A stretch of DNA of 64,000 nucleotides, taken from NCBI RefSeq assembly GCF_947495725.1, contig NZ_CANLZZ010000003.1:490341-554340 (forward strand). Reading direction: 5' to 3'. The position numbers and the translations under genes were made by a program. Position 1 is the stretch's first letter. Every line of letters begins with the position of its first letter. The notes beneath the pieces are model-generated. The model saw only the letters and a program-made list of their open reading frames with translations, did no database searches and was not told where the DNA came from. Source of the stretch: an uncultured Lutibacter sp. (GTDB lineage Bacteria > Bacteroidota > Bacteroidia > Flavobacteriales > Flavobacteriaceae). Positions 26,345 to 36,542 of the stretch are shown piece after piece.

Positions 26345-26541
26345 CACGTTTAATCTTTTTAATTTACAAAAACACTAAGCCTTGTTAACTATTTAACAAA
26401 GTATAAAAAAACAATATATAAGTTAAGCAAATTGTTTAAAACTCATTTAATAAGTACATAAATAACCACAATTGAAAAACTCGTTTTTCTAATATTTTAG
26501 TTAAATTTGCGTTTTCTAACAAATTACTTAAAAATCAAGAT

Positions 26542-29500
26542 ATGATTCATTTCTTTGGAAACAAAAACAGTAAAATATTTGCTGTACAAACGTCAAAAGA
26601 ACTTTCGCAGGAAACCACTGAAAAATTAAATTGGCTATTTGGAAATCAACCAAAGATAAACGAGGCATCCATAGATGCTTTTTTTATTGGTCCACGTGCA
26701 GCAATGATAACTCCATGGAGTACCAATGCTGTTGAAATCACTCAAAATATGGGGATTGATGGAATTTTAAGAATTGAGGAATTTACTGCTTCAACAAAAA
26801 GTGAAGAATTTGATCCTATGATTTTTCAAAAATTTGAAAGTTTAAATCAAGATTTGTTCACCATTGATATAAAACCTGAACCTGTTCTTGAAATTAACGA
26901 TATTGAAGCGTACAATCAGCAAGAAGGATTATCTTTAAGTGAAGAAGAAGTTGAGTATTTAAATGGTATCAGTAAAAAAATTGGTAGAAAATTAACCGAT
27001 TCTGAAGTGTTTGGATTTTCACAAGTAAACTCAGAACACTGTCGTCACAAAATTTTTAACGGAACATTTGTAATTGATGGAGAAGAAATGCCTTCTTCCC
27101 TATTTAAACTTATTCGAAAAACTTCAGAAACTAATCATAACGGTATTGTTTCAGCGTATAAGGACAATGTTGCTTTTGTAAAAGGACCAATTGTAGAACA
27201 ATTTGCTCCAAAAACAGCAGACAAACCAGATTTTTATGAAAAGAAAGAATTTAAATCTGTCATTTCCTTAAAAGCAGAAACACATAACTTCCCTACAACT
27301 GTTGAACCATTTAATGGTGCAGCAACAGGTTCTGGAGGTGAAATTAGAGATAGGTTGGCCGGTGGAAAAGGATCTTTGCCATTAGCAGGAACAGCAGTTT
27401 ATATGACGTCTTATTCTCGTTTAAACGAAAATAGACCTTGGGAAAAAGGAATGAAAGAACGCGACTGGCTATACCAAACTCCAATTGAAATTTTAATTAA
27501 AGCATCCAATGGCGCTTCAGATTTTGGAAATAAATTTGGACAACCATTAATTTCGGGTTCTGTATTAACTTTTGAGCACGAAGAAGATACTAGAAAATTA
27601 GGATTTGATAAAGTAATTATGCAAGCTGGTGGAATTGGCTATGGAAAGGAAGATCAAGCATTAAAAGACACTCCTAAAGAACATGATAAAATTGTAATTT
27701 TAGGTGGTGATAATTATAGAATTGGAATGGGTGGTGCTGCCGTATCTTCTGCGGATACCGGTGCTTTTGAAAGTGGTATAGAGTTAAATGCTGTACAACG
27801 ATCAAATCCTGAAATGCAAAAAAGAGCCGCCAATGCCATTAGAGGAATGGTAGAAAGTGATGTTAATCCTATTGTTTCTATTCACGATCACGGAGCTGGT
27901 GGTCATTTAAATTGTTTGTCGGAATTAGTTGAAGATACTGGTGGATTAATCGATTTAGATAAATTACCTATTGGAGATCCTACACTTTCAGCCAAAGAAA
28001 TTATTGGAAACGAATCTCAAGAACGAATGGGATTGGTTATTGGAGAAAAGGACGCCGACTACTTGCATAAAATTGCAGATCGTGAACGCTCACCATATTA
28101 TGAAGTTGGTGAAGTAACTAGCGATGATAGATTTACTTTTAAATCTGGAACTACAGGTGAAAAACCTATGGATTTAGAAATGAACGATATGTTTGGAAGT
28201 TCGCCAAAAACTATTTTAACAGATAAAACTGTCGTTAGAAATTATCAAGAACTATCTTACTGTAAAGATGAAATATATAATTACATTAAACAAGTTTTAC
28301 AGCTAGAGGCTGTTGCTTGTAAGGATTGGTTAACAAATAAAGTAGACCGTTGTGTTGGTGGTAAAGTTGCCAAACAACAATGTGCCGGACCTTTACAATT
28401 ACCATTAAATGATGTTGGTGTAATGGCGTTGGATTATAATGGTAAAGAAGGTATTGCAACTGCAATGGGACACGCTCCAGTAAGCGCAGTTATTGATCCT
28501 GCTGCAGGTAGTAAAAATGCAATTGCCGAGTCTTTAACAAACATTATTTGGGCACCACTTCAAGATAAATTAGCATCTGTTTCTTTATCTGCAAACTGGA
28601 TGTGGCCTTGTAAAAATGAAGGTGAAGATGCTCGATTATATAAAGCTGTACAAGCAGTTTCTGAATTTGCTATTGATTTAGGTATTAATGTTCCAACGGG
28701 TAAAGATTCTTTATCAATGAAACAAAAATACCCTAATGATGAAGTGCTATCTCCTGGTACAGTAATAATTACAGCAGCTGGACATTGTGATGATGTAACT
28801 AAGGTAGTTGAGCCAGTCCTGCAAAAAAATGACTTAAACAAAATATACTACGTAAATTTATCTAAGGATAATTTTAAATTAGGTGGTTCATCTTTTGCAC
28901 AAACGCAAAATAAAGTTGGTACTGAAACTCCAACAATTAAAGATGCTGCTAGTTTTAAAAATGCTTTTAATACCATTCAACAATTAATTAAAGATGATAC
29001 TATTTTAGCAGGACATGATATTTCTGCTGGAGGTATGCTAACTACGTTGTTGGAAATGACCTTTGCTCAAGAGAATATTGGTTTAAACATTGATATTTCT
29101 GCTTTAAATGAAGCTGACACTGTAAAAGTATTATTTGCTGAAAATAGTGGAATTATTTTCCAAAGTGCTTCAAATGATGTTCCTCAAATTTTAAAAGAAA
29201 ACAATGTTGAATTTTTTGAAATAGGAAATGCAGTTGGAGGTGAATCAGTTAAAATCAAAAATAATGGAGAAGAATTAGAATTTAATGTTCCTGAATTACG
29301 AGACACTTGGTACGAAACTTCTTATTTATTAGATGATAAACAAACTGCAAACGGTTTAGCAAAAGATCGTTTTGATAATTATAAAAAACAACCTTTAAAA
29401 TTTACATTCCCAAAACATTTTACTGGAAAACTTCCTGAAATTGATGCAACCAAACCAAGACCTAAAGCAGCAATCATTCGCGAAAAAGGAAGTAATAGTG

Positions 29501-30207
29501 AACGTGAAATGGCTAATGCAATGTATTTAGCTGGGTTTGATGTAAAAGATGTTCATATGACCGATTTAATAAGTGGTCGTGAAACGTTAGAAGATATTCA
29601 ATTTGTTGGTGCAGTTGGTGGATTTAGTAATTCAGATGTTTTAGGTTCGGCAAAAGGTTGGGCTGGAGCATTTTTATACAATGAAAAAGCAAACACAGCT
29701 TTACAAAACTTCTTTAAAAGAGAAGATACACTTTCAGTAGGTATTTGTAACGGTTGTCAGTTATTTATGGAATTAGAAGAAATTAACCCAGAACACGAAG
29801 TTCACGGAAAAATGCTTCATAATGATTCTCACAAACACGAGAGTAATTTCACCTCTGTAACAATTCAAGAAAATAATTCTGTAATGCTTTCTTCTTTAGC
29901 AGGTAGTACATTAGGAGTTTGGATTTCGCATGGAGAAGGTAAGTTTAACCTACCTATGGAAGAAAGCGCTTATAATATTGTTGCCAAATATGGCTATGAA
30001 AGTTATCCTGCAAATCCTAATGGATCGGATTATAATACTGCTATGATGAGTAGTAAAGACGGCAGACATTTAGTTATGATGCCTCATATTGAACGTTCTA
30101 TATTCCAATGGAACTGGGCAAACTACCCAACTAATAGAAACGATGAAGTTTCTCCTTGGGCAGAAGCTTTTGTCAATGCTAGAATATGGATTGAAAAAAA
30201 TTCTTAA
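26542..30207 (+). CDS. purL: Phosphoribosylformylglycinamidine synthase, single-chain
   Basis: 1221 aa single-polypeptide FGAM synthase (purine step 4), combining PurS-, PurL- and PurQ-like parts; length is close to the roughly 1300 aa of the enterobacterial type. Order: PurS-like N-terminus, linker with SQVNSEHCRHKIFNG, two AIR-synthase-like halves (SLKAETHNFPTTVEPFNGAATGSGGEIRD, GDPTLSAKEIIGNESQERMG, VPTGKDSLSMKQ, LAGHDISAGGMLTTLLEM), and a C-terminal glutaminase from about residue 970 with nucleophile C1069 in SVGICNGCQLF and WISHGEGKF. A TAAATTTG box lies just upstream. It is divergent from the his operon; AICAR released by HisF links the two pathways. Confidence 0.98.
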   Translation: MIHFFGNKNSKIFAVQTSKELSQETTEKLNWLFGNQPKINEASIDAFFIGPRAAMITPWSTNAVEITQNMGIDGILRIEEFTASTKSEEFDPMIFQKFESLNQDLFTIDIKPEPVLEINDIEAYNQQEGLSLSEEEVEYLNGISKKIGRKLTDSEVFGFSQVNSEHCRHKIFNGTFVIDGEEMPSSLFKLIRKTSETNHNGIVSAYKDNVAFVKGPIVEQFAPKTADKPDFYEKKEFKSVISLKAETHNFPTTVEPFNGAATGSGGEIRDRLAGGKGSLPLAGTAVYMTSYSRLNENRPWEKGMKERDWLYQTPIEILIKASNGASDFGNKFGQPLISGSVLTFEHEEDTRKLGFDKVIMQAGGIGYGKEDQALKDTPKEHDKIVILGGDNYRIGMGGAAVSSADTGAFESGIELNAVQRSNPEMQKRAANAIRGMVESDVNPIVSIHDHGAGGHLNCLSELVEDTGGLIDLDKLPIGDPTLSAKEIIGNESQERMGLVIGEKDADYLHKIADRERSPYYEVGEVTSDDRFTFKSGTTGEKPMDLEMNDMFGSSPKTILTDKTVVRNYQELSYCKDEIYNYIKQVLQLEAVACKDWLTNKVDRCVGGKVAKQQCAGPLQLPLNDVGVMALDYNGKEGIATAMGHAPVSAVIDPAAGSKNAIAESLTNIIWAPLQDKLASVSLSANWMWPCKNEGEDARLYKAVQAVSEFAIDLGINVPTGKDSLSMKQKYPNDEVLSPGTVIITAAGHCDDVTKVVEPVLQKNDLNKIYYVNLSKDNFKLGGSSFAQTQNKVGTETPTIKDAASFKNAFNTIQQLIKDDTILAGHDISAGGMLTTLLEMTFAQENIGLNIDISALNEADTVKVLFAENSGIIFQSASNDVPQILKENNVEFFEIGNAVGGESVKIKNNGEELEFNVPELRDTWYETSYLLDDKQTANGLAKDRFDNYKKQPLKFTFPKHFTGKLPEIDATKPRPKAAIIREKGSNSEREMANAMYLAGFDVKDVHMTDLISGRETLEDIQFVGAVGGFSNSDVLGSAKGWAGAFLYNEKANTALQNFFKREDTLSVGICNGCQLFMELEEINPEHEVHGKMLHNDSHKHESNFTSVTIQENNSVMLSSLAGSTLGVWISHGEGKFNLPMEESAYNIVAKYGYESYPANPNGSDYNTAMMSSKDGRHLVMMPHIERSIFQWNWANYPTNRNDEVSPWAEAFVNARIWIEKNS

Positions 30208-30222
30208 TAAATTATACATCTA

Positions 30223-30252
30223 AAAACTCCTTCAATTGAAGGAGTTTTTTTT
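30223..30252 (+). terminator. Intrinsic terminator after purL
   Basis: Near-perfect palindrome AAAACTCCTTC-AATT-GAAGGAGTTTT followed by a T-run, 16 nt after the purL stop. Confidence 0.9.
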
Positions 30253-30285
30253 AACAAACTTATTTTATTTTTAATTATTATATAA

Positions 30286-30326
30286 AAACAAGCCCCATTT
30301 TCAATAGAAAAAAATGGGGCTTGTTT
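30286..30326. terminator. Terminator of the pfl-focA cluster
   Basis: Stem AACAAGCCCCATTTT / AAAATGGGGCTTGTT with short loop, with a T-run on the minus-strand side after focA. It is separate from the purL terminator 35 nt away. Confidence 0.88.
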
Positions 30327-30344
30327 TATTTAATTTATAAATTT

Positions 30345-31139
30345 TTAAGCTGAAACTGATTTGTTTTCTTTACTAAATAAATATCCATAAAGCATCCCAA
30401 CAAAGAGAGCTCCACCAACTATATTTCCAATTGTTGCAGGAATAAGATTTTTTACAATAAAGGTATTCCAAGTAATATCTGCACCTTCAAATATAGCCAA
30501 AGGAATAAAATACATATTTGCAATACTATGCTCAAATCCCATTGTTACAAAGGCCATAACCGGTAACCAAATTGCAAATATTTTCCCGGTAGTATCCTTA
30601 GCTGCCATTCCTTGCCAAACTGCTAAACAAACCAACCAATTTGCTCCAACTCCTTTTATAAATGTTACTAAAAAGGTATGACTTGTTTTCCCTAAAGCAA
30701 TTTTATGCACTGAATCCACATATGGAGAACTACTTAAAATATGAGTTAAATGTGTAATTACATAAGCCACAAAAACAGCTCCTATAAAATTCCCAACATA
30801 AACCAATCCCCAATTTTTAAGAACCGTATTAATGCTTTGATTTTTATTCAATACATTTGGAATAAAGTAAGCGTTGTTACCTGTAAATAACTCGGCTCCA
30901 ACAACTACAACCAAAATAAGACCTAATGGGAAAGCTGCTCCAAAAAAGAACTTTGCCAACCCTGGATTTCCTGCCGCTATCTCTGGAGAACCTCCTCCTA
31001 TTATAATTGCTAACAAACCACCAAATGCTATATAAGCTCCTGCCAAAAAGGCTAAAATCAATGTTTTATTTATACTATAACTTGCTTTCTTTTCAGCTAA
31101 TTTATTTACAATCTCAATAACTTCTTTTGGGGCATTCAT
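30345..31139 (-). CDS. focA: Formate/nitrite transporter family channel (FocA-like)
   Basis: 264 aa from ATG at 31139 (an in-frame TTG lies three codons upstream). Inner-membrane pentameric channel family with six hydrophobic segments. Family blocks: LAGAYIAFGGLLAIIIGGGSPE, FFFGAAFPLGLILVVVVGAELFTGNNAYF, NWGLVYVGNFIGAVFVAYV, KGVGANWLVCLAVWQGMAAKD and MGFEHSIANMYFIPLAIF with the gating-region His. Located directly after pflA and pflB, it most likely exports formate made by pyruvate formate-lyase; nitrite transport is possible for the family but not suggested here. Confidence 0.9.
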   Translation of the reverse strand: MNAPKEVIEIVNKLAEKKASYSINKTLILAFLAGAYIAFGGLLAIIIGGGSPEIAAGNPGLAKFFFGAAFPLGLILVVVVGAELFTGNNAYFIPNVLNKNQSINTVLKNWGLVYVGNFIGAVFVAYVITHLTHILSSSPYVDSVHKIALGKTSHTFLVTFIKGVGANWLVCLAVWQGMAAKDTTGKIFAIWLPVMAFVTMGFEHSIANMYFIPLAIFEGADITWNTFIVKNLIPATIGNIVGGALFVGMLYGYLFSKENKSVSA

Positions 31140-31173
31140 GCTATTCAATTTCTATTGTTAACAACAATATTTT

Positions 31174-31923
31174 TTAATTAATTTTTACTTCTTTAAAATA
31201 TTGACTTAATATTTTAGATGCTTCTTCCAATTCTTCAGGAGTGTTTTCTCTTGCGTCCTTTAATTGATATTCCCAACCTAATGCTTCCCATTTATGCATT
31301 CCTAATTTATGGTAGGGTTGAATTTCAATTTTTTCAATGGTTTTGTAATCTTTAAAATAACTTCCCATTGCATGTAACAATTCAGGTTTATTTGTGATTC
31401 CAGGAATTAACACATAGCGTAACCACATTTTTTTTCCAGATTTTTCTCTGTATTTAGCAAAATTAAATGTAGTTTCTTTACAACTCATTCCTGTTAATTC
31501 TAAATAGCCTTCTTCAGTCATATGTTTAATATCTAACATTACCAAATCGGCATATTCATCTAACAATTCTTGAGTGAAATGGTTTAATATTCTACCATTT
31601 GTATCTATATTTGTATGTATTCCTTCTTCCTTTAATCTTTTAAAAAAAGGAATTAATTCTTTGGATTGTAATAGCGGTTCACCACCTGAAACGGTAACGC
31701 CTCCTTTTTTTCCAAAATATGGTTTCATTTTTAATGCAAGTTCAACCAAATCTTCAATATGATATTCGGTTCCTCCCGAATTTTCAATTGTATCTGGATT
31801 ATGGCAATACAAACATTTTAATTTACAACCTTGTAAAAATATTACAAGTCTAATTCCTGGTCCATCATGAGTTCCAAACGATTCTATCGAATGAACTCTT
31901 AGTATGTTCTCTTCTGTTTTGAT
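31174..31923 (-). CDS. pflA: Pyruvate formate-lyase activating enzyme, non-AUG start
   Basis: Radical SAM enzyme (about 249 aa) that installs the glycyl radical on PflB. The frame reads ENILRVHSIESFGTHDGPGIR then the cluster motif GCKLKCLYCHN (CX3CX2C), GGVTVSGGEPLLQ, ADLVMLDIKHM and LRYVLIPGITNK. The first in-frame ATG/GTG/TTG is TTG at 31812, which would delete two of the three cluster cysteines, so it cannot be the true start. Upstream, only ATC (31921-31923) or ATA (31903-31905) precede the conserved N-terminus, before a TAA ten codons up. I place the start at the ATC, with AGAAAG five bases ahead as a possible ribosome site. Lies between pflB and focA. Confidence 0.8.
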   Translation of the reverse strand: MKTEENILRVHSIESFGTHDGPGIRLVIFLQGCKLKCLYCHNPDTIENSGGTEYHIEDLVELALKMKPYFGKKGGVTVSGGEPLLQSKELIPFFKRLKEEGIHTNIDTNGRILNHFTQELLDEYADLVMLDIKHMTEEGYLELTGMSCKETTFNFAKYREKSGKKMWLRYVLIPGITNKPELLHAMGSYFKDYKTIEKIEIQPYHKLGMHKWEALGWEYQLKDARENTPEELEEASKILSQYFKEVKIN

Positions 31924-31972
31924 AAGCTTTCTATTTAATTGTTAGTAGTAGTAATAGTAATTAGAAAACAAA

Positions 31973-32000
31973 CCGAAAGGTTGAATAATCAACCTTTCAG
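31973..32000 (-). terminator. Hairpin between pflB and pflA
   Basis: Perfect stem GAAAGGTTGA / TCAACCTTTC (31975-31984 and 31989-31998), extendable by two pairs, followed on the minus strand by a weak T-tract (GGTTTGTTTTC). It may attenuate transcription into pflA and focA or protect the pflB mRNA 3' end. Confidence 0.6.
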
Positions 32001-32023
32001 TATATAAAAATATTTAGTAAAGT

Positions 32024-34249
32024 TTACATAGATTCGTGGAACGAACGTGTAATTACCTCTAATTGTTGTTCTTTTGTCAAACGTACAAAATTTACAGCAT
32101 AACCTGAAACACGAATTGTTAATTGTGGATATTCATCTGGATTTTCCATTGCATCTAACAACATTTCTTTGTTTAATACATTAACATTTAAATGTTGAGC
32201 ATTTCTTGAAAAATAACCATCTAAAGTAGTTGCTAAATTTTCTATTTGCTCTTCTTCATTAGCTCCTAATGATTTTGGCACAATTGAAAAAGTATTAGAT
32301 ATACCATCTTTAGAATCATCGTAATTAATTTTCGAAACAGAATTTAAAGAGGCAATTGCTCCGTTACAATCACGCCCGTGCATTGGATTTGCTCCTGGTG
32401 CAAATGCAACTCCTTGATTTCTACCATCAGGTGTTGAACCAGTTTTTTTACCATAAGATACGTTAGATGTAATTGTTAATACCGACATTGTTGGCTCGGC
32501 ATCTTTATAAACTGGTAATTTTTTTAATTCATTATTGAAATCTGCAACAGCAGCACTTGCCAATAAGTCCACTCTATCATCGTCATTTCCATACTTTGGA
32601 AACTCTCCTTCAATTTCAAAATCAACAGTTAAACCTTGTTCATTTCTAATTGGTTTTACTTTTGCATGTTTAATAGCTGACAATGAATCTGCTACAATTG
32701 ATAAACCTGCAATACCGTAGGCAATATTAATACTAGGATTTGTATCGATTAAAGCCATTTGGGCTTTTTCGTAATAGTATTTATCGTGCATATAGTGTAT
32801 AATATTCATAGAGTCGTTATAAACTCTTGCAACTTCTTTCATGGCTATTTTAAAATTAGCCATTACTTTGTCAAAGTCTAAATACTCATCATTATAAGCT
32901 GGAATTCCTTTTACCATTTCAGTTCCAGTAAACTCGCAACGACCACCGTTTAAGGCTAATAATAATGTTTTAGCTAAGTTTGTACGTGCTCCAAAAAACT
33001 GAATAGATTTTCCTAATTCTTGGTAAGATACACAACAAGCGATACCATAATCATCAGAACCTCTTAAACTTCTCATTAATTCATCATTTTCAAATTGAAT
33101 TGATGATGTATCAATAGAAACTTTAGCACAATAGTCTTTAAAGTTTTGCGGTAAACTATAAGACCATAGTATTGTAATATTTGGTTCAGGTGATGGACCT
33201 AAGTTATATAATGTATGTAAAAAACGGAATGAAGTTTTTGTAACTTTAGTTCGTCCATCTTCAAACATACCTCCAATTGCTTCTGTTACCCAAGTTGGAT
33301 CTCCTGCAAATATTTCGTCATATGCTTCCATTCTTAAATGGCGTACCATTCTTAACTTCATTACAAACTGATCAATGTATTCTTGTGCTTCAACTTCAGT
33401 TATAACTCCTTCTTCTAAATCTTTTTCAATAAAAATATCTAAAAATGAAGAAACATTACCTAAAGACATTGCAGCTCCGTCTTGTTCTTTAACAGCTGCT
33501 AAATAAGCCATATAAGTCCATTGAACAGCTTCTTGAGCATTTTGTGCAGGACGAGCTAAATCTAAATTGTAATAGTTACCCATTACAACCATTTCTTTTA
33601 AAGCTTTTATTTGTTCTGAAACTTCTTCACGTAAACGAATTACTTTATCGCTCATTGGTCCTTCTATAGCTTCTAAGTCTGCTTTTTTGGCCTCAACTAA
33701 TCTGTCTACACCATATAAAGCAATTCTTCTATAATCACCAATTATTCGTCCTCTTGCATAATTATCTGGTAAACCTGTTAAAAACCCTAAAGATCTAAAT
33801 TTTTTAATTTCAGAAGTATATGCATCAAAAACACCATCGTTATGAGTTTTTACATATTTAGTAAATAATTCTGAAATATCTTTATTTGGTTTTAAACCGT
33901 GCTCTGATAACGCTTTTTGAACAACTTTAAAACCTCCAAAAGGTTTCATAGCTCTCTTTAAAAGTTCATCTGTTTGTAATCCTACAATTACTTCGTTTTC
34001 TTTATCAATATAACCAGCTGTAAAAGCGCTTACGCCTGAAACAATTTCCGTATCTACCGAACGAACACCATTATTTGCTCTCTCTTCTTTTGTTGCTTCT
34101 TTACAAACTTCCCATAATTTTTGAGTTTTTTCACTTGGCCCTACCAAAAAATCATGAGTTCCATGATAAGGAGTAACATTCTTTGTTACAAAATCTCTTA
34201 AATTAATAACATTGTTCCAAATTCCTTTTTTAAATTTTTCAGCTATCAT
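32024..34249 (-). CDS. pflB: Formate C-acetyltransferase (pyruvate formate-lyase)
   Basis: 741 aa from ATG at 34249 ([20 protein letters not shown]), matching family N-termini; the frame runs 32 codons further upstream but that stretch is not conserved-looking. Converts pyruvate and CoA to acetyl-CoA and formate under anoxic conditions. The adjacent active-site cysteines are C405-C406 (YGIACCVS), and the glycyl radical residue is G716 in [36 protein letters not shown] and [19 protein letters not shown] are typical PFL blocks. With pflA and focA it forms a complete anaerobic pyruvate-cleavage module, pointing to a facultative anaerobe. Confidence 0.97.
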   Translation of the reverse strand: MIAEKFKKGIWNNVINLRDFVTKNVTPYHGTHDFLVGPSEKTQKLWEVCKEATKEERANNGVRSVDTEIVSGVSAFTAGYIDKENEVIVGLQTDELLKRAMKPFGGFKVVQKALSEHGLKPNKDISELFTKYVKTHNDGVFDAYTSEIKKFRSLGFLTGLPDNYARGRIIGDYRRIALYGVDRLVEAKKADLEAIEGPMSDKVIRLREEVSEQIKALKEMVVMGNYYNLDLARPAQNAQEAVQWTYMAYLAAVKEQDGAAMSLGNVSSFLDIFIEKDLEEGVITEVEAQEYIDQFVMKLRMVRHLRMEAYDEIFAGDPTWVTEAIGGMFEDGRTKVTKTSFRFLHTLYNLGPSPEPNITILWSYSLPQNFKDYCAKVSIDTSSIQFENDELMRSLRGSDDYGIACCVSYQELGKSIQFFGARTNLAKTLLLALNGGRCEFTGTEMVKGIPAYNDEYLDFDKVMANFKIAMKEVARVYNDSMNIIHYMHDKYYYEKAQMALIDTNPSINIAYGIAGLSIVADSLSAIKHAKVKPIRNEQGLTVDFEIEGEFPKYGNDDDRVDLLASAAVADFNNELKKLPVYKDAEPTMSVLTITSNVSYGKKTGSTPDGRNQGVAFAPGANPMHGRDCNGAIASLNSVSKINYDDSKDGISNTFSIVPKSLGANEEEQIENLATTLDGYFSRNAQHLNVNVLNKEMLLDAMENPDEYPQLTIRVSGYAVNFVRLTKEQQLEVITRSFHESM

Positions 34250-34685
34250 ATAATTATTATTTAATTTCAAATTTGTTTTTGATTTTACACCACAAAAATA
34301 AGTCATATTTAATCTATAAAAATGACATTTATCATTATTAAACAAGTGCCATAAGGTTGTGTTTTTTTTATTGTTTACTAAAACGTTTGAAGTATATAGT
34401 TAAGGATTTTATTTTTTTTATTTTTTTTTTACAAAAATATATTAGGTGTTAATTTTACACATAACAATGGTAATATTCAGTATTTAAACATTAGCAAATA
34501 CATTTAAAAAGCATTGTTTTTTTAAGTAAATTTTCTTTTTTCGGAATTTTTCTAGATTTTATTAGGATATTCATATTTATTCTTAAAAATAATATTAATA
34601 AAATATTACCCTTAAAACTTAATAAACTATACTTTTTTGCAATTTCCCCTTTTTATCTTTATTTTTCATTATTCAATATATATAA
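34250..34685. promoter_or_regulatory. Divergent intergenic region between pflB and acyl-CoA ligase
   Basis: 436 nt, very A/T-rich, no gene seen. Minus-strand -7 candidates TATTTTTG occur at 34432-34439 and near 34292-34299; neither has a clear TTG at -33. TGACATTTATCA (34323-34334) is an imperfect dyad (TGA-N6-TCA) recalling CRP/FNR-type boxes and lies about 75 nt upstream of the pflB start, a plausible anaerobic control site. Confidence 0.35.
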
Positions 34686-36461
34686 ATGACGAAGAAACCT
34701 ACACGTTTATTTGATTTTGCATACAATCAATTAGAAAATAATCCAATAACTAATTGTTTTAATTCTAAAATAAATAATGATTGGGTTGCCACATCAACTC
34801 AAAGCTACATTAATCAAGCCAATACCATAAGTAGAGCTTTATTAAAGCTAGGTGTTAAAGCCAACGATAAAATTGCAGTAGTAACAACAACAAACAGAGT
34901 TGAATGGAGTATTTTGGATATTGCTGTTTTACAAATTGGGGCAGTTAATGTGCCTCTTTACCCAACCATTTCGTCGAACGATTATAAGTATATTATAAAT
35001 CATTCCGATGCAGTATTTTGTTTTGTATCTGATAAAGAATTAGCAAACAAGGTAAATGTTATTAAAAAAGATACACAATTAAAAGATATTTATTCATTCG
35101 ATACAATTGACGGTATTTCTAGTTGGAAATCTTTACTCGAACTTGGAAAAGACACCTCAAATCAAAATACAGTCGACACTTTAAAAAATGGAGTCTTAGA
35201 AAATGATTTAGCAACAATTATTTATACATCTGGAACAACAGGCACACCAAAAGGTGTAATGCTTTCTCACAAAAATATAGTTGATAATACCTTAGTTAGT
35301 GCGAAAGCGTTAGACTTAGCACCTGGCACATACAAAGTTATTAGTTACTTACCTATTTGCCATATTTATGAGCGCTTTGCCTTGTATTATTATCAATATA
35401 TTGGATATCAAATTTATTTTGCTGAAAGCATTGAAAAATTAGGCGACAATTTAAAGGAAGTAAAACCCCATTTTATTCCTGTTGTACCTAGATTATTAGA
35501 GAAAATTTATGACAAAATTATTGATAACGCCTCTTCCCTATCCAAAATTAAAAAAGCACTTTTTTTCTGGGCTTTAGAACTAGCAAAAAAATACGAACCT
35601 TATCAAAAAAATGGATGGTGGTATTATTTTAAATTAAAAATAGCCAACAAAATTATTTTTCCAAAATGGAGGGAAGCATTGGGAGGAAATATAAAATTTT
35701 TAGTATCAGGAAGTGCTCCTCTTCAACCAATTCTAATTCGTGTTTTTACAGCAGCTAAAATTCCTATTTTTGAAGGATACGGTATGACAGAAACATCTCC
35801 GGGTATATCTGTAAACGATTTTAGAAATAATGGATTTAAAATTGGAACAGTTGGCAAAGCATTAGAGAGTATTGAAATAAAAATTGCTGAAGATGGAGAA
35901 ATATTGGTAAAAGGAACCAGTGTTATGCAAGGTTATTATAAAAACAAAGAATTAACCGATAAAACCATTATTAATAATTATTTGCATACGGGAGATATTG
36001 GAAATTTAGATAATGAAGGCTTTTTAACCATTACAGATAGAAAAAAAGAAATATTTAAAACTTCTGGAGGAAAATATATAGCCCCAACACATTTAGAAGG
36101 TACCTTAAAAGAATCTCGCTTTGTTGAACAAGCAATGGTTATTGGTGAAGGCAGAAGAATGCCTGCAGCTATTATCCAACCTCATTTTGAGTTTTTAACC
36201 CATTGGGCAAAACGAAAAGGAATTAAATACAACAACTCTTTTGAAGAATTAATTAAAAATAAAAAGGTTATTAAAAGAATTCAAAAAGAAGTTTCTAAGG
36301 CCAATAAAAATTTTGGTAAATGGGAACAAATTAAACTATTTGAACTAACACCAAATGTTTGGTCTATTGAAAATGGCAACCTTACACCTACAATGAAAAT
36401 TAAACGACAAGTAATTAAAGAAAAATACAAGCACTTAATATCAAAAATGTACGCCAAATAA
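34686..36461 (+). CDS. Long-chain acyl-CoA ligase (AMP-dependent), copy 1
   Basis: 591 aa adenylate-forming enzyme of the FadD15/long-chain acyl-CoA synthetase type. Motifs: P-loop YTSGTTGTPKGVMLSH, LPICHIYERF, A5 motif EGYGMTETSPGIS, LHTGDIGNLDNEGFLTITDRKKEIFKTSGGKY (A7-A8) and a C-terminal A10-like end NGNLTPTMKIKRQVI with the catalytic Lys. No signal peptide; it acts on the cytoplasmic side of the membrane. It activates fatty acids for beta-oxidation or lipid synthesis. Clearly paralogous to the next gene; chain-length preference cannot be read. Confidence 0.92.
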   Translation: MTKKPTRLFDFAYNQLENNPITNCFNSKINNDWVATSTQSYINQANTISRALLKLGVKANDKIAVVTTTNRVEWSILDIAVLQIGAVNVPLYPTISSNDYKYIINHSDAVFCFVSDKELANKVNVIKKDTQLKDIYSFDTIDGISSWKSLLELGKDTSNQNTVDTLKNGVLENDLATIIYTSGTTGTPKGVMLSHKNIVDNTLVSAKALDLAPGTYKVISYLPICHIYERFALYYYQYIGYQIYFAESIEKLGDNLKEVKPHFIPVVPRLLEKIYDKIIDNASSLSKIKKALFFWALELAKKYEPYQKNGWWYYFKLKIANKIIFPKWREALGGNIKFLVSGSAPLQPILIRVFTAAKIPIFEGYGMTETSPGISVNDFRNNGFKIGTVGKALESIEIKIAEDGEILVKGTSVMQGYYKNKELTDKTIINNYLHTGDIGNLDNEGFLTITDRKKEIFKTSGGKYIAPTHLEGTLKESRFVEQAMVIGEGRRMPAAIIQPHFEFLTHWAKRKGIKYNNSFEELIKNKKVIKRIQKEVSKANKNFGKWEQIKLFELTPNVWSIENGNLTPTMKIKRQVIKEKYKHLISKMYAK

Positions 36462-36542
36462 ATCTAAGTTCATCGATACGGAAATTCTTGTAAAATCATA
36501 TTAATTTTTATACTTTGCAAAGTACAACCAAACCAAATTATA

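Noticed and set aside
28560..28841. Minus-strand ORF of 93 codons inside purL
   Set aside because: Antisense to the conserved synthase domain; no independent promoter or family resemblance.
31930..31975. Run of ACT/TAC codons in the pflB-pflA gap that can be read as a Thr- or Tyr-rich leader peptide
   Set aside because: No ATG start, the adjacent hairpin lies upstream rather than downstream of the run, and neither amino acid has a link to the genes that follow. Low-complexity sequence explains it.
34250..34345. 32-residue N-terminal extension of PflB
   Set aside because: The stretch is in frame but unlike PFL N-termini, and the internal ATG at 34249 starts exactly at the expected place. The extension covers the presumed promoter region.
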